64,000 nt of DNA from CAYFUR01 sp964346275 (GCA_964346275.1 CAYFUR010000004.1:11938-75937); one strand, 5' to 3'. Shown: positions 44,650 through 54,318, counted from the first letter of the stretch. Translations and numbers: made by a program. Notes: generated by a model from the sequence alone, not told the origin.

Positions 44650-46128
44650 CTATCGGATTCTGGCGGCTTTCTCGCCTGCCTCGTCAAATTCAATGGGGGT
44701 GGTGCCAGAGGGGGCTTTGACGAAAACGCCGACAGGGCCGCCGGCGCGCACGCGCACTTGCCATTCACCGGGGCCATCGGGCTCGGCATGGAGATCCACG
44801 GGAACTCCAGCGACCAGAAGATTTTCGATGCCATGAGGCTCGTCAGGGAGAAGGGTCCAGTGGACCTCGCCCAGGACGCCATTGACCCGGACGCCGAGAA
44901 CGAACTCGATCAGCAGCGCGATGGGGCCCAGGGCGGACCAGCCGCAGAAATCCGGCCGCGCGGGATCCCCGGGAGCGGGTTCATCGGGCGCATAGTTTTC
45001 CCAGAAGGAGCCGGTGTCTTTATAGACGCGGGCGCAAAGCTCGGCGTGGTTTGCGGCGATTTCCCGGGCGAGGGTGCGGTGGCCGCAACGATCGAGCGCC
45101 CGCACTGTCATATAGACAATGGGAGGCCACACACCTCCCCGCCAGTAGTTCCCCTTGGAATTGAATTCAGCTGTTTTGGCAGCGAGATTCGGAATCAGGT
45201 TCTCACGGCCGAAACCACGACGCGAACGCAGGTGCCGGGTCATTTCGTTCACCCTTGAGGGCGGTGCGAGGCTCGCCATGAGAACCCAGAACGCCCCGGC
45301 GTGAAGCGGTCCGGTCCAGAGTTCATCTTCGTCCACGTCGCAATAATGCCGCTCCATCTCGTTGTACATGGACTCGTTTGCGATTTCTTTCAATTCCAGG
45401 TATATCTCGGAACAGAGCTGGCCGGTGGGATGATCTTCCAGGTAGAGGGCCATGTTGGCGAGGAACTCGCAGTCAAGTGCGGCCTGGGCTGTATAGTCAA
45501 CCCATCCCCAGGCATCGCCGCGCGGGCAGTTGTCCATGCCGCTGCCGAAAGCATCGTACCAGAAGTATCCCTCGGGGTGGCGGCGTTCCTTTCGATACCA
45601 GTCGAAGTATTTCTTGAGGACGGGAAAAACACGGGGAAGGCGCGCATCGTCGCCGGTGTGCTCGTAAAACTCCCATTCGGCCCAGGAGAACAGCGGCGGA
45701 TTGGTCAAGGCCGTATGGCGCGCGTGATCCGGCGTCCGGTCCGTGTCCTGATCCGGATGGCGGTTTTGCTCGGGGGTGCCGTCGGGCCGGTATTCACGGG
45801 CAATGGCTCCGCTTTCCTCCCGCAGCGCATAAAAGTTGTCTAGACAACTCATCGGATTCTTCAGGCCCGGCAGAGCGCCCTGGGCATATCGCCCCCAGAA
45901 CGTCAGAAAGCAGGAATCCCACTGGAAAATGTTGTCGGAAAAACAGGCGTCGAGGAATGTCTCGCCGTTCTTGACGGCGGGATGGGGCGCGCGAATTCCT
46001 TTTTCCGCCGCAATCGCCCACGCCCCTCGATAGGCTTCCACCAGGTGCGGCCGTGCGGGCAGGAGCGGCCGAGGCAGGGCGTCCCAGATTTCCGGTGCCA
46101 GATCGCGGGTTGTTTCGGACGACGCCAT
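44650..46128 (-). CDS. GH63/GH37-like (MGH1-type) glucosidase, cytosolic
   Basis: Alpha/alpha-barrel glycoside hydrolase (492 aa), related to mannosylglycerate/glucosylglycerate hydrolases and trehalases. Signatures are DACFSDNIFQWDSCFL near the N-terminus, the acid region FGSGMDNCPRGD, NYWRGGVWPPIVYMTVRAL and the base region GSFWENYAPDE. No signal peptide, so the substrate would be internal, such as a compatible solute or storage oligosaccharide. It is followed on the minus strand by no close partner (the next gene is convergent), and preceded 24 nt upstream by a nucleotide-sugar epimerase, with which it may form an operon. The exact substrate cannot be read. Confidence 0.8.
   Translation of the reverse strand: MASSETTRDLAPEIWDALPRPLLPARPHLVEAYRGAWAIAAEKGIRAPHPAVKNGETFLDACFSDNIFQWDSCFLTFWGRYAQGALPGLKNPMSCLDNFYALREESGAIAREYRPDGTPEQNRHPDQDTDRTPDHARHTALTNPPLFSWAEWEFYEHTGDDARLPRVFPVLKKYFDWYRKERRHPEGYFWYDAFGSGMDNCPRGDAWGWVDYTAQAALDCEFLANMALYLEDHPTGQLCSEIYLELKEIANESMYNEMERHYCDVDEDELWTGPLHAGAFWVLMASLAPPSRVNEMTRHLRSRRGFGRENLIPNLAAKTAEFNSKGNYWRGGVWPPIVYMTVRALDRCGHRTLAREIAANHAELCARVYKDTGSFWENYAPDEPAPGDPARPDFCGWSALGPIALLIEFVLGVRVNGVLGEVHWTLLPDEPHGIENLLVAGVPVDLHAEPDGPGEWQVRVRAGGPVGVFVKAPSGTTPIEFDEAGEKAARIR
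45834..45849. repeat. 16 bp perfect palindrome
   Basis: AGTTGTCTAGACAACT is a perfect inverted repeat within the glucosidase coding region. Its centre GTCTAGAC recurs at 46151-46158, over the stop codon of the epimerase gene. No function is known; it could be a dyad operator or coincidence. Confidence 0.6.
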
Positions 46129-46152
46129 AGAAAAGCCAATCAGAAAGACTGT

Positions 46153-47229
46153 CTAGACGGAGGAGGACTCTCCGGCCGATTCGGCCAGGCGCTTTTGCTC
46201 CGCCGCGACCATTTCCTCGAGGATCGAATCGATTGTGCGCTCGATCTTCCAGCCGGGATAATGCGACCGGAATTTGCCGAGGTTGCTGATATAGCAAATG
46301 TGATCACCGATGCGGTTTTGCGGATCGATGCGGTAATCCATTCTCCGGCCGGACAAGGCCTCAATCTTGTGAATCGCTTCCAGCACCGAGATACTGTTCT
46401 CCCGCCCTCCGCCGAGGTTATAGACTTCGCCCTGGCGCGGCGCTCGGCGAAAATGCTCGAAGGCCTGGATCACGTCCGAACTGTGGATATTGTCGCGCAC
46501 CTGTTTGCCCCGATAGCCAAACACCGTGTAGGTGCCGCCGCGAACAGCGACCCGCACAAGGTAGTTCAGAAAACCGTGGAGCTGGACACCCGAGTGCGCG
46601 GGGCCCGTCAGGCATCCGCCGCGAAAGACGCCGATGTTCAACCCAAAGTAACGCCCGTATTCCTGGGCCATGATATCACCCGCCGTTTTCGAAGCGCCCA
46701 TGAGGGAATGGGTGCACTGATCGATGCGGCAGTTTTCGTCGATCCCCTCATAGTCCTCCTCGCGCGCATAGTCCCACCGGGTTTCCAGTTCCACCAGGGG
46801 CATCTCGTTGGGCACATCGCCGTAGGCTTTGTTCGTCCCCATATAGACAAAAACGGCGCCGGGCGTATGGCGGCGCATGGCCTCCAGGAGATGCAGCGTT
46901 CCATTGGCGTTTATTTCGAAATCCAGCACTGGGATCTCGCGAGCCTTGTCGTGGGAAGGCTGAGCGGCGCAATGGATGATCAGCTCCGGGCGATTCTCGA
47001 GAAAAAAGGCCTCCACCGCATTCTTGTCGCGTATATCAATGGGATAATGGGTGAAATGGCGGCATTCTTTTTCAATGCGCCTCAGGTTCCAGGTCGTGTC
47101 GCCCTCCGGCCCAAAGAATTCCGCCCGCATGTTGTTGTCTATACCGTAAACGGTGTGGCCCTGGGCGTCATAGTAAAGGACGGCTTCCGAGCCGATGAGA
47201 CCGCTGCTGCCGGTGACGAGAACGCGCAT
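46153..47229 (-). CDS. NAD-dependent epimerase/dehydratase (CDP-paratose 2-epimerase-like)
   Basis: Extended short-chain dehydrogenase (358 aa) acting on a nucleotide sugar. The Rossmann start is VLVTGSSGLIGSEAV; YGIDNNMRAEFFGPEGDTTW and VFRGGCLTGPAHSGVQLHGF resemble CDP-paratose/tyvelose epimerases. The usual Tyr of YxxxK is replaced by Met177 (HSLMGASK, Lys181), a variation I recall in some members of this subgroup, so catalysis may differ from the standard Tyr-Lys pair. ATG 47229 starts directly at the Rossmann strand. The gene precedes the glucosidase in the same direction and follows the TPR protein at 140 nt. Confidence 0.83.
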   Translation of the reverse strand: MRVLVTGSSGLIGSEAVLYYDAQGHTVYGIDNNMRAEFFGPEGDTTWNLRRIEKECRHFTHYPIDIRDKNAVEAFFLENRPELIIHCAAQPSHDKAREIPVLDFEINANGTLHLLEAMRRHTPGAVFVYMGTNKAYGDVPNEMPLVELETRWDYAREEDYEGIDENCRIDQCTHSLMGASKTAGDIMAQEYGRYFGLNIGVFRGGCLTGPAHSGVQLHGFLNYLVRVAVRGGTYTVFGYRGKQVRDNIHSSDVIQAFEHFRRAPRQGEVYNLGGGRENSISVLEAIHKIEALSGRRMDYRIDPQNRIGDHICYISNLGKFRSHYPGWKIERTIDSILEEMVAAEQKRLAESAGESSSV

Positions 47230-47369
47230 CAAGTCGCTTTCCAGGCGAAAAAGATCCGGGAGCGGACGGCTTTGGGAAGCCTGCCCCGTGCCTGCTTTTC
47301 CTGCCTGAGCACCGGAAGGCGAGCAAGAGAAAGTCAACCTTGCCCCCGCTGCTCTCGCGGCCCGTCTCT

Positions 47370-49274
47370 CTAAAAGCGCCTCTCGGGCTTTCTGCCTGCC
47401 AGCGCCCCGGTTTCCAGCTCTTCGCTCACCTCTTCAACGAGGTATTCGAACTGCTCTTTGCTGAGGTGGCGCCGGACGTCGTGGAGCAGCGTCTCCAATT
47501 GCGGCGGGCATTCCTCGCGCTCGAGGTAAGCACGCCAGAGGGCCTGGGCCCGGAGAATCTCGGTGCCCGCGGCAAAGGCGGCTTCCTGGCCGAGATAAAG
47601 CTGTGCCATGATCAGGTGAGTCCGCACCATGGGCTCGACAGAGCGCGTTTTCCGCCGCGCTTCCAACTCGCGGTGGAAGAAATTCATCGCCGCCAGGGAA
47701 TCCTCGTGGCGCAGCGCCAGCAGGCCGCGTTCGTGCCACGATTCCGCCTCGAGTCCCCGGTCGCCGCTCTTGCGGGCGGCCTTCAAGGCTTTCACCACAA
47801 GGGTTTCGTAGTCCGCGCTTTCCGGCCGCTGCGCCGCAGCGCGGAACAGGTCGAGATAGGTCTCCGACAGGCCGCCATAGTCCGACAGCTCGGCAAAAGC
47901 CGATCGCGCGCGGCGAAACCATTTGGCGCCTTCCTCGATCGATCCTTCCTCGATGGCCAGCCGGCCCAGCTCGAGAAAACAGCGGGCCTCCGCCGGGCGG
48001 TGGAGAAAGCTGCGGGAAATCCCCAGCGCCGAGAGCAGCCACTCGCGCGATTCTTCCATCTTCCCTGTATAGCGCAGTGCCAGCCCATAGCGGACAAGCA
48101 GCTCGGCGAAGGCGGGGAAGCGCCGTTCGGTGCGCTTTAAGGCCTCCACCACCTGGCGCACCAGGTAGATCGCGTCCTGATACTGGCGGGTTTGAATCAT
48201 CAGTTGGGCGGCGCAATTCGCCGTATCCAGTTCTTCTTCATGTAAATCGTGGGTGCGCGCGTAGAGACAGGCGCGGAGAAATTCGTTAATGGCTTCATCA
48301 AAGCGGCCCATTTCGCGATAGGCGAGGGCCATGGCGCTCATCGAAAGCACGGTGCCGCGCACGTCGCCCCGGCGGCGGTTCAGGCCCTCGGCGGCGCCAT
48401 AGGCTTGAATGGCCCGGGGGAATTCTTTCCGGCGCAGATAGAATTGAGCGTACCGGTTGAGCGCATCGCTTTCCTGCTGCGTGTTGGGAAAATGACGCGC
48501 GGCGGCAACGCTGGCGGCCAGGAGGCGCCCGCCAGCGGCGGACTGGCGGACAACTAAGGCCCGGCCCAGAAAACGCCCAAAGTCCACAAGCGGACCGGCG
48601 ACCGTGTCGGGAGCGCCCCCCACCTGTTCCAGCTCGTCCATCCAATAGGACGTCTCGAGCCCCAGTAATTCCTCCATGAGATCGGCGGCGTATTCATAGG
48701 CCAGCAGCATGTTGGAGAAGCGCCAGTATTTCGGCGTGCTCAACTCGGGGCTGTCGGCGAGTTCCCGCGCCACGCCCGCGAAGTGATGGATCATGCGGAG
48801 GCGAATCGATTCCCGTTCCAACGAATCCAGAAAATCAACGCCCTCGAAAGAGAGCCGGACGGGAAAGGGGATGCAGTATCGCTCTTCGCGCCGCAGATGA
48901 ATGAGCACACCGGCGCGAACGGCGCGGCCCAGAGCCGTGCGGATCTCCGCCCACCGGGGGTTCTGAGGCTCGGGAACTTCACCGATGGCGACAGCCGCCG
49001 CGTCGGTCATGTTGAATTCGCCGGAAAACTGGAGGCATCCGCGCAGCAAGACGTTGGTGAGCGGGCTGGTTTCCTTGAGCCGGCGCATTGCCTCCAGAAC
49101 CCAGGCCGCGCAGATCTCCATCAGCCGACGATGGGGCAGGTTCAGGATCCAGCTGTCCAGCGCGGTCATGCTGTCGGGACGTTCATCTTCGGGAAGCAAT
49201 CCCAGCAGGTCAGGCTGCCGCCGGGCCATGTGGGAAAGAAACTCGTCTAAACGATGTATTGTATGATCATCCAT
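47370..49274 (-). CDS. TPR-repeat protein
   Basis: 634 aa cytosolic protein. The N-terminal 200 residues are helical, with a winged-helix-like stretch (PRWAEIRTALGRAVRAGVLI). Residues 220-600 are TPR-like helical pairs, for example DALNRYAQFYLRRKEFPRAI, VLSMSAMALAYREMGRFDEA and AELLVRYGLALRYTGKMEES, as in the C-terminal sensor domains of MalT/AAA-linked regulators, though no ATPase or HTH output is evident. A scaffold or partner-binding role is likely. The start at ATG 49274 has GAAGGA immediately before it, which is too close, so the start is uncertain. It is downstream of nadB with a gap of 113 bp. Confidence 0.72.
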   Translation of the reverse strand: MDDHTIHRLDEFLSHMARRQPDLLGLLPEDERPDSMTALDSWILNLPHRRLMEICAAWVLEAMRRLKETSPLTNVLLRGCLQFSGEFNMTDAAAVAIGEVPEPQNPRWAEIRTALGRAVRAGVLIHLRREERYCIPFPVRLSFEGVDFLDSLERESIRLRMIHHFAGVARELADSPELSTPKYWRFSNMLLAYEYAADLMEELLGLETSYWMDELEQVGGAPDTVAGPLVDFGRFLGRALVVRQSAAGGRLLAASVAAARHFPNTQQESDALNRYAQFYLRRKEFPRAIQAYGAAEGLNRRRGDVRGTVLSMSAMALAYREMGRFDEAINEFLRACLYARTHDLHEEELDTANCAAQLMIQTRQYQDAIYLVRQVVEALKRTERRFPAFAELLVRYGLALRYTGKMEESREWLLSALGISRSFLHRPAEARCFLELGRLAIEEGSIEEGAKWFRRARSAFAELSDYGGLSETYLDLFRAAAQRPESADYETLVVKALKAARKSGDRGLEAESWHERGLLALRHEDSLAAMNFFHRELEARRKTRSVEPMVRTHLIMAQLYLGQEAAFAAGTEILRAQALWRAYLEREECPPQLETLLHDVRRHLSKEQFEYLVEEVSEELETGALAGRKPERRF

Positions 49275-49387
49275 TCCTTCGGCTCGCTGGAAATCGGCCT
49301 CAAGCAGAAGGTAGGATGCAATCCACGGCCTCACAAGGGAAATGCAAATGCGAAAAAAAGCTTGATTGGCCAGGATCGGGCCGCTGC

Positions 49388-50941
49388 TCAGTCGCGGCGA
49401 TAATGTCCCCCGCGGCTTTCCCGGTTGCGATAGGCCTGGTGAGTCACGGCCAGCGCCGTTTGCATGGCATTGCGCAGGCCGATGATGCCATCGGTCAACT
49501 CGGCCCGGCGGTAGAAGGATTCGATTTCGAATTGCAGCTCGCGGAAAATCTTCAGCGCCCGGTTAAGCCGCCTGGTTCTCCGGGCCAATCCGACGTAGTT
49601 CCACATGGTCAGCTTGATCGACAACCAGTCCTGCTGGATCAGGGCCGGGTCGACCTCTTCGGTTTCTTCCTGCCAGGGTCGGACTTCGCCAGTTTCCGGA
49701 AGGGGGTTTTCCGGCTGGTCTTTCTGCACGCCTTCGGCAGCCTGGTATCCCCAGGTGATCGCTTCCAAAAGGGAGGTGCTGGCCAGGCGGTTTGCCCCGT
49801 GAAGCCCTGTGCAGCTGACCTCGCCAATGGCTCTCAGTCCAACCACGTTCGACCGTCCATGGAGGTCCACGGCGACCCCGCCGCAGGAGTAATGGGCCGC
49901 GGGGACGACAGGACAGGGCTCGCACGTGATATCGATCCCGTGTTTCAGGCAGTAGGCGTGGATCATGGGAAAACGCCCTCGAATCCAATCGCTCTCCCGG
50001 TGGGAAATATCCAGATACATGCACTCTTCGTTCTGTTCCATCATCTCTTCGTGGATGGCGCGGGCCACGACGTCACGGGGCGCGAGAGCGCCTTGCTCAT
50101 GGTATTTTTTCATGAATTGGTTGCCGTAGCTGTCGACCAGGCGGGCCCCCTCGCCACGCATCGATTCGCTCAGAAGAAACCGTGGCGCGTGGCGCTTGAA
50201 GAGAGCGGTGGGATGGAACTGGATGTATTCGAGGTTAATGGCCCGCGCTCCGGCGCGGTAGGCCATGGCGAGTCCATCGCCGCGGGCGGTGCTGGGATTG
50301 GTGGTGTGAAGGAAGATTTGTCCCAGGCCGCCGGTCGCGAGAATAGTCTCGCGGGCCACATAGGGCTTCACCTCGCGCTGTTCCTCGAAAAAGACATAGG
50401 CGCCGAGACACCGGGGCCGATGGTAGATATCCGTGGGATTCTTCGTGTGAAGGCCGCGCATGATCAAATCCACCGCCGTGGCGCGATAGACAACCTCGAT
50501 GTTGGGATGCTTTTCGACTTCCCGGCGAAGATGCTGGGCAATGGCCCGCCCGGTGGCGTCCTCCACATGGACAATGCGGGGCAGGGAATGCGCCCCTTCT
50601 TCAGTGAGATCGAACTCTCCGCCCGCTTGCCGGTCGAAGGGCACGCCGCACCGATCGATGAGCAATTCCTCGACGACAGCGGGGCCGCGATGGGTGAGCA
50701 AATCCACCGCTTCCTCACGGCAGATGTGGCCGCCCGCGATGTGGATATCGCGGGCGAGCGTTTCCGGCCGGTCGTTCTTCCCGCGGAAAATGATCCCCCC
50801 CTGCGCCCAGCTGGTATTCGAGTCCCTCTCCGGATGGGCCGATGCACAGATCACAACAACAGAAAGACCGAGATCCGCGGCCCGCAAGGCGGCTGCGGCG
50901 CCACCTGCCCCAAGGCCGATGATAAGAACATCCGATTGCAT
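49388..50941 (-). CDS. nadB: L-aspartate oxidase
   Basis: FAD enzyme oxidising L-aspartate to iminoaspartate, first step of de novo NAD synthesis. The 517 aa carry the FAD dinucleotide motif LIIGLGAGGAAAALRA, SNTSWAQGG, the active region YIQFHPTALF, the substrate Arg region ESMRGEGARLVDSYGN, and AAHYSCGGVAVDLHG with GLHGANRLASTSL. The helical C-terminal domain is typical of NadB. Succinate dehydrogenase A is less likely given the absence of the other subunits and the shorter length. ATG 50941 heads the chain with the TPR protein. nadD is also in the window; no nadA or nadC seen. Confidence 0.93.
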   Translation of the reverse strand: MQSDVLIIGLGAGGAAAALRAADLGLSVVVICASAHPERDSNTSWAQGGIIFRGKNDRPETLARDIHIAGGHICREEAVDLLTHRGPAVVEELLIDRCGVPFDRQAGGEFDLTEEGAHSLPRIVHVEDATGRAIAQHLRREVEKHPNIEVVYRATAVDLIMRGLHTKNPTDIYHRPRCLGAYVFFEEQREVKPYVARETILATGGLGQIFLHTTNPSTARGDGLAMAYRAGARAINLEYIQFHPTALFKRHAPRFLLSESMRGEGARLVDSYGNQFMKKYHEQGALAPRDVVARAIHEEMMEQNEECMYLDISHRESDWIRGRFPMIHAYCLKHGIDITCEPCPVVPAAHYSCGGVAVDLHGRSNVVGLRAIGEVSCTGLHGANRLASTSLLEAITWGYQAAEGVQKDQPENPLPETGEVRPWQEETEEVDPALIQQDWLSIKLTMWNYVGLARRTRRLNRALKIFRELQFEIESFYRRAELTDGIIGLRNAMQTALAVTHQAYRNRESRGGHYRRD

Positions 50942-51373
50942 GGAGTCGCTCGTCTTTCTTCAGGATTCTCTGGCCAATCCGGCCGAAAGTGCCCAGAATG
51001 AAAGATGCGTGCCGGGAATCAATCGCAGAATGCGCCCCGCCTGTTTGAATGATCATCTCGGGAGCGCGGGGTGAAAAACCGGGGGAATTTCAGGAGGGAG
51101 CCGCTTGCCAGAACTTCCCCGGACCACGGCATTTCTGGAAAACGGTGCCGGACCGGCCCGGGGCGGTGTTTCCGCCTCGTGGAAGACCTGATACCCGGGG
51201 TTGAAAAGGCTCCAGATCACTGGCGGGGCAATATTGAACAGCAAAAAGGCTTGCCGTAGTTTGCTCGCAAGTCTAGTTTTGTCGTGGGGTTATGACAAAA
51301 AACGGGTCTCGGTTTGCCTAGCAGCCTGCTCGTTTTTTGTTGGTCTGTGAATACTTTGCAGGATTTTGGGGTT
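50942..51373. other. Divergent intergenic region between nadB and CHC2-TPR gene
   Basis: 432 bp with no credible protein-coding frame and no tRNA. The right part (51240-51360) is richer in T and A, suggesting a promoter for the CHC2-TPR gene, but no strong consensus pair is visible. Confidence 0.4.
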
Positions 51374-52840
51374 ATGGCTCGGTTTGAACTCAAAGATACC
51401 GATTACTCTTTTAACGCATCCCTCGATTCCTTCGAGGTGCTCAAGAAGATGGGCTTTACCGAGCATTCGATGTATCAAGAGGGAAGCATCGTCCGCGTCC
51501 ACTGTCCGATCCACAAGGATCTGGTTCGCAAGTCCCTGATCATCGACGTTGTCGAGAAAACCTTCAAATGCCAGTATGCGAATTGTGATGCCCACGAGGG
51601 CGGCCTCCTGGTCGAGCTGGTGGCGCTCTATTACGACTGCGGAATCGACGAAGTCAATAAGGCCCTTTTTGGCGAAGAAGACAAGTCGGCGGACTTGCTC
51701 TTTCGCGGCGAGATGTTCATCAACCAGGGCCGCCACCTCGAGGCGCTCCCCTACCTCGAGCAAGCCTCCGATCTGAACCCCCGCGACGAAATCACGCGCT
51801 GTAAACTCGCCGCTCTCTACCTCGAACTGAACCGCAAGGACGACGCCTATCGCGAGTACCTGAACGCGGCGGAGAGCTACGCCGTTCGCGGCGAGCTGGA
51901 CAAGACACTCTCCATTTACAACATTTTGATTATGCTCCAGCCCGGAGCCGTCAAAGCGCGCAAGGAACTGTCCTTCCTTTTCTCCCGCCTGGGGCGGCCC
52001 GATGCGGCGGCGGAACAACTCAAGTGGGTTGTCGACTTCTACATGAAGTACAACCAGGTGAAGGGCGCCCAGGAAGCCTGCGAGCAGATTTCCGAGATGG
52101 ACCCGGAAAATGGCATGGCCTACTTTCTCCTCGGCAAGCTCCACCAGGACACCAACAAACGCATGCCCGCCATGCAAAACTACGAGCAGGCGGCCCGCCT
52201 CTTTCTCAAGAGCGAAGATTACGATCGCGCGGTGACCAGTCTGGAAGAGGCGGAAGCCCTCTCGCCCAATAACAACCGGCTCAAGGAACTGCGCGAAGAA
52301 CTCGACCAGGTGCTGGCCACGCTGCCCGAGGACGAGCAGATTCATGCGGCCAACCTCAACCCGGAGATTTCCCGGAGCGAGGAAGAAGAATTCATCGAGT
52401 GGCTCAACGAAGTGGACGACAAGCTCGCCCAGGGCGAAGTGGAAGAAACGTCGCGCGACTCCCTGGATTTCGAGATTGGCGATGACGGACTCCCGCGCCG
52501 CAGCCGCGCCGAACCGGAAGAGGGAGAGGCCGCCAGCGAGAACCTTGTCGAGGAATCCTCCCCGGACGCCCAGCAGCGAGCCTCAACGCCGAATGACACG
52601 ACAGAGATTTCTCCCGAGGACCGCCGCGTGGCGCTCTGTCTCAACGACATGAAAGAGCTGAATTCGGATCAGCTCGAGGCCATGCGCCAGCAACTCGTCT
52701 CCATGTTCACCGACGTGCGCAAGAGCTACGAGGAAGGCGATCTGTCGGACTGGGAAATGCGCGCCATCAAGGACTTCTACAAGTCCTTCTGCGTCGCCGT
52801 GGACATGCACCGCCGGAAGGAACAATCCTCGCCGGTGTGA
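51374..52840 (+). CDS. CHC2-type zinc finger fused to TPR repeats
   Basis: 488 aa. The N-terminal 85 residues resemble the CHC2 zinc finger of DnaG primase: HCPIH gives Cys44 and His47, and FKCQYANCDAHEGG gives Cys66 and Cys71. The primase finger normally has CxxC for the second pair; here the spacing is C-x4-C. No TOPRIM or helicase-binding domain follows; instead residues 105-330 are TPR helices (ALPYLEQASDLNPRDE, AYFLLGKLHQDTNKRM), then an acidic linker and a helical tail. It could bind nucleic acid through the finger and proteins through the repeats. The start ATG 51374 follows AGGA at long spacing. Role unknown. Confidence 0.8.
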   Translation: MARFELKDTDYSFNASLDSFEVLKKMGFTEHSMYQEGSIVRVHCPIHKDLVRKSLIIDVVEKTFKCQYANCDAHEGGLLVELVALYYDCGIDEVNKALFGEEDKSADLLFRGEMFINQGRHLEALPYLEQASDLNPRDEITRCKLAALYLELNRKDDAYREYLNAAESYAVRGELDKTLSIYNILIMLQPGAVKARKELSFLFSRLGRPDAAAEQLKWVVDFYMKYNQVKGAQEACEQISEMDPENGMAYFLLGKLHQDTNKRMPAMQNYEQAARLFLKSEDYDRAVTSLEEAEALSPNNNRLKELREELDQVLATLPEDEQIHAANLNPEISRSEEEEFIEWLNEVDDKLAQGEVEETSRDSLDFEIGDDGLPRRSRAEPEEGEAASENLVEESSPDAQQRASTPNDTTEISPEDRRVALCLNDMKELNSDQLEAMRQQLVSMFTDVRKSYEEGDLSDWEMRAIKDFYKSFCVAVDMHRRKEQSSPV

Positions 52841-52858
52841 AATTCTTTATTCCGTGTT

Positions 52859-54139
52859 TTATTCGAGTTCCCCCGGCAACTCTCCCTCCCGCGTGAAAAC
52901 CGAATAGTACGGCCCGGCTTCTTTGCCCTCCAGTTTCCAGAGGGCGATCAGCGCGTAGGACGTCGTGCGGAGATTGATGTATTCCCGCGAGTCCGGCTTC
53001 TTGCCCGAGTAGCCATGGAATCCGCCGCGCGCTTTTCCATCGTCCGATTCCGTTTCCTGAAGAGTCAGCAGGTGCTCGCCCGCGCGGTGGGCCGCGTCGA
53101 AGTATTTGCGCTCGCCTGTCAGCCGGTAAAGGTCCAGCAGCAGGATCGGCACGGTGGCCGAAGCGGGTGGCACATAAGGATCGTGGAACGAACCGGCGGG
53201 GTTCTGGTGATCGATCATCCGATCGGCGAAGGCCCGCACACGGTCAAGATAGACGTCGTCTCCATAGCGCAGCCACGCCCCCAGGAGGCCAATCGTTGCA
53301 AAGTCGTCGTTGTATTCGTGCATGGTGACCCAGTGGGCGGGATACTGGGGATTGTCGTCGGTGCGGTATTCCCCCGTCTCGCGGTCGCGCACGACATGGA
53401 CCCGCCCGTTTTCATCGATGAAGTGCTCGACGAAGTAATCGGCGAGATAGCGGATTCCCCGCTCCGAGTAGCTGTCGTCGCCGGTGATCCGCCAGTAGTC
53501 GTAAAAGTAGGCCACGTCGCCGCCGTGAAAGGAGCCCTCGATCCCCAGGTTCTTATAGGGCTCGCCGCGCATGTTCACTTCCCAGAGAGGCCAGCCGCGG
53601 GCCATGCCTTCCCGCAGAAACCAGTCGTTAAAGAGGCGCACGCGGCGCAGGTATTCTTCATCGCCCGTTTCTTCGTAGAGCCAGAGCATCCCCCAGACGC
53701 CGGTGAGGGCATCGCGGGGATAGCCCCATGTGGTCTGGGGGGTGTTTTCGCGGAGGTAGCCGTAGTGCCGGGGCTGGCGCGGGTCGAGGATCTGGAGCGA
53801 TTTGAGATACATCCCGGCGCGGGTTGCGGCCTCGCGGTATGAATCCTCTCCCGTCCGGTGATAGGTCATGAGCAGGCCCATGACGCTCGCCGCCGTGGGC
53901 CAGTTGATGGAATAGGAGAGGTCGCCGGTTTCCACATGGTAGCCACCGATAAACCGCCCCTGGTTCGCGTCGCCCCAATCCCGCACCTGGTTGCGCACCA
54001 TCCAATCGGCGCAGAGCAGGGCCGCCTCGTGATAGGCCTTGGCCTTTTCATCGGGAATGCCTGGCAGGGGATGAACCTTTGGCGCGGCTTGAACGGCCAT
54101 TGTGCAGAAGAATATCAAGACGGTGAGAAGAAGTTTCAT
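52859..54139 (-). CDS. Secreted alpha/alpha-barrel carbohydrate-active protein
   Basis: 426 aa with a signal peptide MKLLLTVLIFFCTMAVQA. The repeated helical hairpins with aromatic residues (YSINWPTAASVMGLLMTYH, GYPRDALTGVWGMLWLYEE, HEYNDDFATIGLLGAWLRYG) form the (alpha/alpha) toroid seen in glucuronyl epimerases, unsaturated glucuronyl hydrolases and polysaccharide lyases. The exact family is not recognised. It ends 18 nt from the convergent CHC2-TPR gene and diverges from the SpoIIE-type gene. Probably periplasmic or extracellular sugar processing. Confidence 0.72.
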   Translation of the reverse strand: MKLLLTVLIFFCTMAVQAAPKVHPLPGIPDEKAKAYHEAALLCADWMVRNQVRDWGDANQGRFIGGYHVETGDLSYSINWPTAASVMGLLMTYHRTGEDSYREAATRAGMYLKSLQILDPRQPRHYGYLRENTPQTTWGYPRDALTGVWGMLWLYEETGDEEYLRRVRLFNDWFLREGMARGWPLWEVNMRGEPYKNLGIEGSFHGGDVAYFYDYWRITGDDSYSERGIRYLADYFVEHFIDENGRVHVVRDRETGEYRTDDNPQYPAHWVTMHEYNDDFATIGLLGAWLRYGDDVYLDRVRAFADRMIDHQNPAGSFHDPYVPPASATVPILLLDLYRLTGERKYFDAAHRAGEHLLTLQETESDDGKARGGFHGYSGKKPDSREYINLRTTSYALIALWKLEGKEAGPYYSVFTREGELPGELE

Positions 54140-54318
54140 GGGGGCAGGCCTCCCATTTCGGGTCTTTGGACAGGATCATCGCGCTCGATCATCTTTCTAA
54201 GTTCAGGCAGGGCAAGTCTTTCCGACGGAGTCAGGGATTATGATTTGGAGCCTGGTCCTTGCCCAGGAAAGAAACCCGCAAGCCCCTTTCCGGTTGCCTC
54301 GTGACGGTTTTGCGCCCC

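Noticed and set aside
50942..51373. Possible tRNA or small RNA gene in the nadB upstream region
   Set aside because: No cloverleaf, TTCGA loop or recognisable RNA motif could be found.
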